A program made the translations under genes and the position numbers. From Cordylochernes scorpioides (lineage: Eukaryota > Arthropoda > Arachnida > Pseudoscorpiones > Chernetidae), in the NCBI GenBank assembly GCA_030710605.1, contig CP092877.1, positions 73,655,970 to 73,719,969 on the forward strand: a stretch of DNA of 64,000 nucleotides. The letters run 5' to 3'. Positions within the stretch are counted from its first letter, which is position 1, and each line of letters starts with the position of its first letter. Below, in pieces: positions 31,936 to 41,464 of this stretch. Below the pieces are notes generated by a model. It had not been told where the DNA came from. It saw only the letters and a program-made list of their open reading frames with translations, and searched no databases.

Positions 31936-33112
31936 GCAGCTCCAATTTGGGCAAACAACCAAAAATACTTGGTTGACAAGGTACAAGACAATTTTTTACG
32001 GAGACTTCTAAATTTACCCAGATATACTCCTGGTTTTATTCTACGTATGGAGTGCGGAAGAACATCACTGGGAGTTACGGTGCTGAAACTTACACTCGGG
32101 TTCTGGCTTAGAATTCTAAAAATGAACAGCAGCCGACTCCCCTATATATGCTTAGCTCAACTATATGAGATATCAAAAAATAGAAATATATATATTGGAC
32201 TTGCGGAAAGTTTGGCCAACATACTCAACTCAACAGGATTTTCTTGGTTAATTAACTGCAACGATGCAAGGATTATCCGGCAAGAAATACCATTAATAAC
32301 TAAAATTGCAATAGAACAATCTATTCAAAGTGACCAGGCAAAAATAGAGAATTCTAAATTCTACCCTCACTATAAGTATCTACACAGTTCATTCCGAATT
32401 GAAAACTATTTACTTAGCAACTTTCCATTCTCAGTAAAACGCTATATCGCACAACAGAGAATACTATATTCGTTTTTCAAGGAAAACCATACAAAAATTT
32501 CAGGGAGGGTGATAAGATTTGTGATCTCTGCAAAGAAAATATGGAAACTGAACAATCTCATTATATCTATGAATGCCAAGATATATTAGCGAGGAGAGAA
32601 GGACATTCATTTCAACGGTAGACACCAGCCAACTTAGGTCAATCCAAACGATGTTAACCAGTGCCCAAAACAGTAGACTAGTTGCTCAGGCCCTATATAA
32701 TTTTTACAAGGCAGTAGGTGTAAAGAGGGAGAAAAGAGAACTTGGAAGCTATTGTTCTTACACCTCAGAATGATGACGAAACATCGAGGGGCCATCGTGT
32801 TGGTCGACGATGAGATTGCGGAGCAGGTGATATGGATGGCTGTGCTGGAGTAGACCTTCTTTTTTTGTCTGGATGCTATATTTATGGCGAACTAAATAAC
32901 TTAGTCCCTATTTCTGCTCCGCGCTTATGGAATTGAAGACTTGGGGCGATGGCGTCGACTTTTCATATTAAATCTTACTTTTCCTTATTACTACTAATTG
33001 TATATAGTTGCGGAACTACTGGTTTCCTGTGCTGCTCTTTTCCTGTTATTGCACCTTGTACGGAGAATCTGTATAAGACTAACGTCTTAATAAAGGCTTT
33101 GTGTGTGTGTGT
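31936..33112 (+). mobile_element. L2-like retrotransposon, 5'-truncated
   Basis: GACTTCCACTGACAT at 31921-31935 and 33113-33127 is a 15-bp target duplication. The 3' end is AAGAC-TAAC-GTCTT, AATAAAGGC and a (TG)n tail, which fixes the microsatellite as part of the element. Confidence 0.9.
31969..32600 (+). pseudogene. L2-like ORF2, thumb and C-terminal region
   Basis: An open frame of about 206 codons contains LRRLLNLPRYTPGFILRMEC, the conserved block after the reverse-transcriptase palm, and later FYPHYKYLHSS and FPFSVKRYIAQQRILYSFF. The zinc finger CDLCKENMETEQSHYIYEC follows in another frame near 32520, so a frameshift breaks it. The palm with its YADD and the endonuclease are absent. The listed start has no biological meaning because the frame enters from a truncation. 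Confidence 0.75.
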
Positions 33113-33215
33113 GACTTCCACTGACATTGTAAAAAAACCAAGAAGATGTCAGCCCTGGTAGTTGGTGACTTCTGTATGTGGTGGCTCCAGGAACCTGCTG
33201 TGGGTTAACTAACTA

Positions 33216-33705
33216 AATATTATATATAGAGAGAGAAGATATATAATGCATTTATATCAAATACTATTTTCTATTATTCAATATTTTATTTATATATTAT
33301 CATTATTTTTGTTTGTTTTTATTAACCTTTTTGACTGATGTCCATAAAAGTCCTGCCCAGAAGTCCAACCTCTAAGTGATGGGCAGGAGAAACAGCACAA
33401 GTAAGGGACTGCCCTGTAGTTCGGTGTCATGAGCCCCGAGCCGCTACGGTAACCGTGAACAGGGAACTCTGAAATGTGGCTGACTAACGGGGCAATGGCA
33501 TCTCTCCTTTCCATGGAGCAGCAAAATCAATGGACAAGACACCACCATAAAAGTAATTTCAAATCCTACTCAATCTCATTCAACTCTACAACTTCCAAGA
33601 AAATATTTATTTCACCGAAAGAGAATCATACACACTATCTATTCAATATCTGAAGTTTTGAAAGTTAAAGCGAAAAACTTCCATATCATTATTAATAAAT
33701 ACAAA
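33216..33705. other. Unassigned, GC-richer block
   Basis: 33330-33530 is distinctly GC-richer (CTAAGTGATGGGCAGGAG, TGAGCCCCGAGCCGCTACGG). No domain recognised on either strand. It may be an element 3' region. Confidence 0.35.
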
Positions 33706-33707
33706 AG

Positions 33708-33976
33708 GGGGTCGGTGGAAGGCTGGTTAAACCGTTTGGTTTTCGACCACTACGACCCGAGTTCGATTCCCGCATTGGAAACTTTTTTCTGTTAAAAAAA
33801 AATACTCCAATGGCCCCCGATTCTTGCAAAAGTCCAACCCCACCAGCGAGTGCAAGTAACCAAACGGGGCTCTGGCACATTTGTAAGTGCAAAGTCGAAC
33901 TGCTTTTCACATGTGTAGACATGTGGTGCGCTTACAGTAAAAGCAGTCGTTAACTACCTACCATGATTATCATGGC
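33708..33976 (+). mobile_element. SINE copy 6
   Basis: Starts GGGGTCGGTGGAAGGCTGG and has B box GAGTTCGATTCCC. The body is intact and the tail stops after CATGATTATCATGG, so the last 30 bp and the A-run are missing. Confidence 0.8.
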
Positions 33977-34784
33977 TTTGAGATAAGAAAGAGGAAGATA
34001 AATACAAAATCATCTATATAATAATTGTTTTAAAACCAGAAGATAAACAAAAGAGTAAATCTTCATTCTTTCAATTCTGAGGAAAAAAGGAAAAAAAAAA
34101 GTTTTAAAATTAACTTTTTCCTAAACATCGATATGAATTCATCAAAATATCGATTGTGTGTGTAATATGTTAAACAATGATATATATATATAACGTATTC
34201 GCAATCTGTACAAAACCTTTTATTAAAAATAAAACAAAAAGACTTTTTTCCTATTAATATAGTCATAATATCTTTCCTCCCATTAAAAGTAAAAAATAAT
34301 AATAACAGAAGACATCCCATTAAAATAAAATAATTTAAATAACAACAAAAGATCTTTTTTTAAAAAGAAGCTTTTTAAAAGAAAACAAAAGATTTTTTAA
34401 AAGGGTTGAATAGAAATGTATCAATAATTTTGTAGAATAATTTTTGCATTTTTAATGAAATTTTGAAAGCGGCCACACACACCTACATACCCATATATTA
34501 TTTTAAATTAAGTCTAACCACATTTCGTAGATTATATGAAGATTTATAATATATAATACAATATAATACGGCTTATAATTGTAGAACGAAATTTGAAAAT
34601 TATCCCGCATGTGTTTCTTTTGAACGAAAAATCGAAATTTTATTTTAAGGGGAGAAATAACGATTATTTCTAACCTTAGGGATGAAGTATAAAAGGATGA
34701 ATTGTGAAGAGTAATGATAAAAGAAAATATAATAATATATTTATTATGAAATATTTGTATATATATATAATATAAAAGAAAAAG
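33977..34784. other. Unassigned AT-rich spacer
   Basis: Nothing recognised. Confidence 0.4.
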
Positions 34785-34931
34785 GCATCTCCTTATCGTG
34801 CAACTGAAAGTTGCTGATGGCTTACGCCATCTATCGGAATAAATATCAACTATTCTCGTTGATTTTTAATTATTCAGAATTGGCCAAATACCCATTCTTG
34901 ATTAATCAAGAAAATCTAACGACGTACGCGT

Positions 34932-34982
<51 letters not shown>

Positions 34983-35075
34983 TTAATCAAAAAGGCATAT
35001 ATTGGATTAAAATATCCATTATTTTGACATTTTGATCCAATATATGGCTTTTTAATTAAATATTTATTTATGGAT
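34785..35075. mobile_element. MITE B-related fragment, TA tract and MITE A
   Basis: 34785-34930 shares GCATCTCCTTATCGTGCAAC and CCATCTATCGGAATAAAT with the sequences at 49585 and 51805. A TA tract fills 34937-34978. 34985-35075 is a short family A fold-back with AAAAAGGCATATATTGG and the inverse CCAATATATGGCTTTTT. Confidence 0.6.
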
Positions 35076-35096
35076 TACTCTATTAAAAAATATATA

Positions 35097-35868
35097 TGTA
35101 ATAAGTTGAGGTCTGGTAGCCTCTTGTAGAATCCTGTCGACTCTCGCTATATGCTGTGGTAACCGGTGGTCAAACCTGTAGTAGCCGAGAGGGACAGTCA
35201 GGGCGTGGAGAGTTTTTCCAGTACCTCTCTGCACTTTGGAAGACCTTTAACAGTTTTCACAGAGTACAGGCAGTCGTGGTCGAGGCAGAGTGGAAAGCTT
35301 GGGAACCACACACACAAAACGAAGAGACACAGCTGAAGTAGGAAAGTTCCATGAACAGATAGGAGTTGAGCTAAGCAAGATGGAGATATAGAGTTCTTAC
35401 TGTTTTACATGGCGATGATGTGGACCTGGCTACAAGCGACAAGGGCTTGCGCCGACGGTGAAGAGACTAACTGCGGACTAACAACCTGTCGGCTAAAACC
35501 GAGGTGTTTATATACCATTCCCGAGGAGGGGGGGGGGGGGGGGGGGGGGAGACATCTGCGAATTTGAACTTTGAACGTCTGGGGCATTCTGCACCCTTTG
35601 GACCAGATGGCAACGGGCTGCCGAATTCCTTTAGAGTTGTCTCGAATTTAGACGTTTTTGAACTTCTCAACCTTGCTTTAACTTAGCTCTTAATCTATTA
35701 CATAGTTTTATTTATTTGTCTTCAATTTGTACAAAGTACATTACATATGGCGATGCAATGACACAGATTAATCATGCGCATAATTATTTATAGATGTGTT
35801 TCTATATACAACATGACAATCTTGTTATAAGTAATTATACAATATAGGGTTGTTGGTTTAAATTACCA
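35097..35868 (-). repeat. E1 3' LTR
   Basis: 772 bp. It contains a run of 22 G at 35528-35549 and the complement of AGTCGACAGGATTC near 35130. Confidence 0.85.
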
Positions 35869-38800
35869 TAGATGAGCCCCGGGAGTGAAAGGGTTTATCC
35901 GGGTTTAAACGGGTAAAGCCTCTCTAACACAGGTAAGTAATTAAAATTTCTTTTAATTAATTTAAACTGTGAGGGTTAAAAAGGGCTATAACAAGATGTT
36001 TTGTTTGGATATATCTGAAAATTATAAAAAATAAAATTTATGTTTAATTTAAAAGTTATGATATTCATTATAAAAGAGAAATTTAGATGAAACCTTTGTT
36101 TGATAAAAAAAATAATGATGCTAAAAATAAAATGATGTTCTAAGATATTGTTGGCGGGCGTTGGAAAGGGTTAGGGGTTAAAGAATATGCAATTGTAAGT
36201 ATTACACAGGCAACCAAATACTTAGGTCCAGGTGCAAAGCGAGGATATAGACTTGTGCGTCTTCCGAGGCAATGTTTCACCTGTGATCCTGTATAAGGGT
36301 TACAGTGCTTTGTCACAATTGTAGGGTTATTGCGTTGAAAAGTTGTTGAAGAACAAGTTGTTAATATGATTGAAAGGGGTGAAATGGAGTCATGCGTTAA
36401 GTAGAATTGTTGTAGCGACAGTAGGTGATCTGACTTGACTTAAAATCAAAGGTTGATTGTGGTCCGCTAGAGCTAAAAAATTGAGTTGTGGACGCTTTGT
36501 GTTTGCGTGGGTGATTATGCTCTAGGGATGATTGTAGTAAACTTTTGAAACGTGTTCAAGGCCAGAAGTTGGGATCTTTAATTCTGGGGAACTTTGATCA
36601 AATAGTTTGTTGAAATTATGAAATCAAAAAATTGTCAAGCAGTACTATCGTTTTTCTACGTTGATGTGAAGCAATGACTAAGAAGATAGTAGTGTAAAGT
36701 ACACTGAAGTGGTTAGATAAATAGATTGTTGTATGCCCGAAAGTTAATGATAACATAGTCATTTTATATAAAGGTATAAAAACAAATATAAAATAAATAA
36801 AAATATAGCAATATCATTGTGGTTGAATAAAGTTTAAGTGGATAAAATCAAACAATCAATATATAAAAGTGATAATAATGAAGAATTAAAGTGATTTTTG
36901 ACAACAAATATATCTTTTGTAATACTAAAATAATATTATGAAAATAAAATTGATTTTTTATATATAATGTTGGATTAAAAACTAGTGCTTATATAATTGA
37001 AAGGCAAAAATAAAAAATAAAATATTTTATACAAAAAAAAACAGAATATAAGTAAAGATTGTGATCTCAATTTAACATGTAAAATGTTTGATATGTAGAA
37101 AAAAATAGAGATTTACACAGGATTAAAATATCAAAATGTTCAATTTAAGGTAGGTCTTGTTCAAATTCAAATATCTAAATGTTTAAAAGTTGGGTTAAGA
37201 TATCGACTGTAGAAAAATGTGTGGAATTAAAAGGAATGCGGGACATGGGGATGGAAGGACTGGGGGCTTCTGGGGAAGAGTGGCGATGGATTTAGGTGTC
37301 CATTCCTACGACCGGGGTGCGATTTATATTGTTTTTGAGGGGAGGGAGATATGGGGGAAGTCTGCGGCTCACTGGCTTGAAATTCTTTCTCTCCTAGTCT
37401 GGTTATTTCGGGGTATGGATTAGGATGAGTTATCAGATTTGGGGTATAATATTGAACATTAAATAGGTGGGTGGCAAACTTGTGACAGAATGGGGTGTGT
37501 TATTAGAAATTTGTGGAATTTTTCTGAGGTAAAAGCGGGCGCTCTGTCAGATAACAGACATTTTGGAAATCCTTGTTGTAGTACAGTTTTGAGAGTTTGA
37601 ATGTACGTTAGGGTACTGGTTTACTGGTTAAACTCCCTTTGAGAGTGGTGAAAGCTTGTTGGTAGTTTTATGGTGTATTTGAAAGATGTAGTTTTCTCGG
37701 TGTTCGTAAGTGTTGTCGTTCGACGCTGTTGCGGTAAAAAATGTTATTCAATGATGTCAGGTTTAGATGTGAGTAAAAGTGCTATTTTCGACGTGGACAC
37801 GCTTTGGGGTTAGATGTGTCACAGGCATGAAGGCGTCTTTGTGGCCTGTTAAGTGAGAAAAATTGTTGTGATGCGCTGTGTGACACGAGTGAATTGAATG
37901 GAAAGGTGTCACGTGAAGTCGTTGTTGGTACAAAATCTAACCTGTTTCACCATGAATAACAAATTTACTAGTCCTGAGTGGTGGTTGTACAAAACACATC
38001 GAGATATCTTGGTTGTTAGTGAATGTGGCACGTTTAGTGGCGACGGAGCTTGTGTTGCTCGAATTCGATTTGTTGCTAAGTCGCGCGCTAATAGATGGTG
38101 GCCAATTGTAGAAAGTGATGGGAAGTGTGTTGTAGTTTGTTGAGAGAGATGTGTGGATAATTAATAATTATGCATGTAAAAGGAAAGGACGAGGGAGTGA
38201 AACTATGTTGGGATTTAATGATTGTAATAGTTTTGGAAGACTGTGACTTAATTTAGCTACTGACGTGGTAGTTGATGGGATTTTTATTTTTAACTTTTTT
38301 GGGGAAAGATAGTTACTTTTTTAGTTATGATTTTGAAGATATTGTATCTTTCGATTTTTTGCAATTTAAAAAAAAAAAATGCGTTTCACCTATGTTTATT
38401 AAAATTTGAATATATTTTTTAAATCGTTGATTATGGTAGTGCAAATATTATCCTTGTAAAAGGGGTAATGGCGTTATAGTGACTTATAAATTGAATGGGG
38501 CGTTTATATAAAATATTGAACATAAAAATGATTTTTGCAAAGTTTTGAGCATTTGATTAAAAAATTGGTGTTTTGGTATAAAAATAAGATATTAAGAAAA
38601 ACACACAAATAAGTTTAGAATTATGATTCGAGTAATTTAAAAAAAAAATAATGATTTTTTAAAAATGTAAAATTTAAAGTAATGATTTAAAATTTATAGG
38701 TTGCTTAAAATGAGGTAAAAATTGATAAATGAGGGTGTAAAAGATTTAAAATTTGAATTTAAATGATATAAAAATGGTAAAAATTGATTTTAAAATGATT

Positions 38801-39253
38801 TCAGTGAAAATAAACATTAAACTTATGGAAAATCAAGTTGTGAGCATGAGGAGAAAGTTTTTAAAAACTCACAGTTTTGAGGATTGTTCAGTCAGGAGAC
38901 TTGGTCTTTAGTTGTCGTCCTACTGATGACGTGGAAGACGCTCCGAGTAGAGCTTGTAGAAGTTTGTAACTTCTGTTTGGTGACGGCAGCATGTCGCCTG
39001 GAAGATTGGTGCGTTGTAAGGCCGAAGGGGGAAAGTCTCACCGGCTTATTTTGCGGGATTTTCGGCTGTGTCGTTGAAGTGTTGACAGCTTGCTCCTGAT
39101 ATATAGTCTCTTGTTGGCGGGGAGATTGCTTGATCGTTTCGTTGGACTGGCGGGTTGTTCCTCCATCTTGGCTCTTTCTCTCTTTTCTATCTGGACAGGC
39201 TTCTTACCTTCTTCACTGTGGTGTCCTTCGTTTGGGTTATCCTGTCGACTCTC
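35869..39253 (-). other. E1 interior, decayed
   Basis: The plus strand is strikingly G/T-rich (so the element's sense strand is A/C-rich), as in E2. Short plus-strand frames at 37217, 37898 and 38884 are antisense and have no recognised domain. Apart from the integrase remnant I recognise nothing. Confidence 0.6.
37497..37575 (-). pseudogene. Gypsy-type integrase core remnant in E1
   Basis: The minus strand reads CLLSDRAPAFTSEKFHKFL, matching the second catalytic aspartate region of Ty3/gypsy integrases (consensus SDRG..FTS..F). Flanking sequence is out of frame or unrecognisable. The aspartate is present but isolated. Confidence 0.7.
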
Positions 39254-40020
39254 TGTAATAAGTTGAGGTCTGGTAGCCTCTTGTAGAATCCTGTCGACTC
39301 TCGCTATATGCTGTGGTAACCGGTGGTCAAACCTGTAGTAGCCGAGAGGGACAGTCAGGGCGTGGAGAGTTTTCCAGTACCTCTCTGCACTTTGGAAGAC
39401 CTTTAACAGTTTTCACAGAGTACAGGCAGTCGTGGTCGAGGCAGAGTGGAAAGCTTGGGAACCACACACACAAAACGAAGAGACACAGCTGAAGTAGGAA
39501 AGTTCCATGAACAGATAGGAGTTGAGCTAAGCAAGATGGAGATATAGAGTTCTTACTGTTTTACATGGCGATGATGTGGACCTGGCTACAAGCGACAAGG
39601 GCTTGCGCCGACGGTGAAGAGACTAACTGCGGACTAACTAACTATTGTCGGCTAAAACCGAGGTGTTTATATACCATTCCCGAGGAGGGGGGGGGGGGGG
39701 GAGACATCTGCGAATTTGAACTTTGAACGTCTGGGGCATTCTGCACCCTTTGGACCAGATGGCAACGGGCTGCCGAATTCCTTTAGAGTTGTCTCGAATT
39801 TAGACGTTTTCGAACTTCTCAACCTTGCTTTAACTTAGCTCTTAATCTATTACATAGTTTTATTTATTTGTCTTCAATTTGTGCAAAGTACATTACATAT
39901 GGCGATGCAATGACACAGATTAATCATGCGCATAATTATTTATAGATGTGTTTCTATATACAACATGACAATCTTGTTATAAGTAATTATACAATATAGG
40001 GTTGTTGGTTTAAATAACCA
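39254..40020 (-). repeat. E1 5' LTR
   Basis: 767 bp. The G-run is 15 long (39687-39701). Its sense 3' end reads AGTCGACAGGATTCTACAA, some spacer, then TTACA. Confidence 0.85.
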
Positions 40021-40032
40021 TATATACATATA

Positions 40033-40943
40033 TGTCATAATTTGTATATAATTAAATGCAACCCCGACCCACTATGTATGTATCATGTATGATTTTCAAA
40101 GACTTAATAAAGAACAAGGTAACTGGAGGAAAGAAAGTAACAAAAGATATAGGAAGTAAGACTAAAGCTGGCACGACTATTTTGGCACCCCTGTGTCAAC
40201 ATTGCAGGGGCAGAGACCGGGCGTCTCTAGTGACCGCAGAAGTTATTTTAGCCAAGATTCACTCAATACTTCCTGACAAACAAGACGTGTCGAGTGACCA
40301 GAAGTTATAAAAGTTTGAGAGATATCCAGTACTTCCGGCAAAAACAGGACGTGTCTAATATCCTTCGAAACTATAAGCGTCAAGACACCAAACACTTCCT
40401 GACGAAATCAGATATACCAGGCAGGGCACAGCTTTCACCAAAGGAAGCCGCCGGCCTATCAGAAGATAGCACCTTAAGTAGGTCAACCAATAGGGAAAGA
40501 TCATGTGAGATCTCTCAACCAATCAGAGAGAAACTGACTCGTGGTGTTAAATCGAAAGACAAGAATGGTTAGTAGTGATTTAGCTTCCAAGAAGGTGACA
40601 TCTGCTCTAGACCTCTCTCCCTCTGCTCATCCCACAGCTAAGTACAATCACCGCCATGTGATCAACTAATTAATAAGTCAAATCGCTCAGTTCTTCTCAA
40701 GCTTTCTTTCCTCCAACCCGTTGCCTTATATTTCCAAACTCAATCACGTGTCCTGATTATTCCTAACTGTGTGCTTCACTTACCACTCAACGACTGCGCT
40801 TCAACCAATCCTCACCATTCAAATCCAACAACAAGGAACCCCGCAACGATATTGCCACAGAACGGTTAAGTCGACAGGATTCTACAACAGTGTAATACAT
40901 CAAATATTACAGTGATATAACAACAATTTGGCATCATATTACA
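40033..40943 (+). repeat. E2 5' LTR
   Basis: Begins TGTCATAATTTGTATATAA and ends CATCATATTACA. Three CCAAT boxes (GTCAACCAATAGG near 40484, CTCAACCAATCAG near 40516, TTCAACCAATCCTC near 40801) and CCTTATATTTCC near 40723 make a promoter plausible. It holds two overlapping small frames (40056-40310, 84 codons, and 40294-40572, 92 codons). AAGTCGACAGGAT at 40868-40880 repeats the primer-binding-site word inside the LTR. Confidence 0.9.
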
Positions 40944-40944
40944 G

Positions 40945-40959
40945 TAAGTCGACAGGATA
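40945..40959 (+). promoter_or_regulatory. Candidate primer-binding site of E2
   Basis: AAGTCGACAGGAT begins about three bases after the 5' LTR. The equivalent word occurs at the same place in E1 (minus strand). The priming tRNA is not identified; the usual leading TGG is not seen. Confidence 0.5.
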
Positions 40960-40987
40960 AAGATTATAGAGCTTAATCAGGATAAAG

Positions 40988-41464
40988 ATGGAAATTAACC
41001 CAGGCGCCAGCACAACAAAAGACAATGACAACCCAAGAGAGAAGGAACTGGCAACGAACGGAAAGAAGCTGACAACGAACGAGGCGACAAGACACACCCT
41101 GGCGACGGTAATTTTAGAACTGACCGCCGCGCTACAAGGGGCGAGATCCCCGCAACTGAAAGCGGTCTTCCGGAGCGCCACCCTCGGGACAACCGCCGCC
41201 TGCACCGCCGGTACGTGTCCGAACAACCTGACGCCCACCGAGTTATCGCCATCCGCCATGCCGTACCCGTGCACCCGGAAGCAACCCACGCGACACGGAC
41301 CCAGTGTACCGACAACGCGATCCACTCGAATGGAAGCAGTACAAATGACTAGATTTCCCTTTCAATCGCGCGGACAGTTCAAAAGGTCCCGATCCGGTTC
41401 AACAGATATTCCAAGCCAGCCACACCAAGCCGAAGACGCCACAATGGAGACTTTTCGAGACTAA
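40988..41464 (+). CDS. E2 gag-position open frame, 158 codons
   Basis: Starts MEINPGAST at the first ATG after the primer-binding site. It is rich in Thr, Pro, Ser and Arg with a basic C-terminal part (QSRGQFKRSRSGS). No capsid domain and no CCHC zinc knuckle are recognisable, and it is much shorter than a typical gypsy Gag (300-450 residues). The C-terminus overlaps the start of the pol-like frame, which is +1 relative to it, as in frameshifted gag-pol. It may be a nucleic-acid-binding remnant or simply an eroded gag. Confidence 0.6.
   Translation: MEINPGASTTKDNDNPREKELATNGKKLTTNEATRHTLATVILELTAALQGARSPQLKAVFRSATLGTTAACTAGTCPNNLTPTELSPSAMPYPCTRKQPTRHGPSVPTTRSTRMEAVQMTRFPFQSRGQFKRSRSGSTDIPSQPHQAEDATMETFRD

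Larger units (their letters stand above)
31715..33215 (+). pseudogene. Non-LTR retrotransposon remnant, split
   Basis: 31715-31935 encodes the zinc-finger region (CSHCQDEDQTVDH) in the same family as the insert at 3402. The matching 3' end (CCCTGGTAGTTGGTGACTTC and GGCTCCAGGAACCTG) lies at 33128-33215. A 1177-bp L2-like element separates the two parts. Frameshifts and stops are present. Confidence 0.75.
35097..40020 (-). mobile_element. LTR retrotransposon E1, non-autonomous
   Basis: Direct repeats 35097-35868 and 39254-40020 bound an interior of 3.4 kb, with TATA on both outer sides. Three cues give minus orientation: a gypsy-type integrase remnant on the minus strand at 37497-37575; AGTCGACAGGATAA three bases after the right LTR (candidate primer-binding site); and GGGGCTCATC just inside the left LTR (candidate polypurine tract). 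The LTRs differ by only about three substitutions plus slippage indels, yet no long minus-strand frame survives. It was probably mobilised in trans. LTR ends are uncertain by about two bases. Confidence 0.85.

Noticed and set aside
40939-41325. Minus-strand frames of 106-128 codons opposite the E2 gag position
   Set aside because: No domain recognised, and they are antisense to the element's own start.
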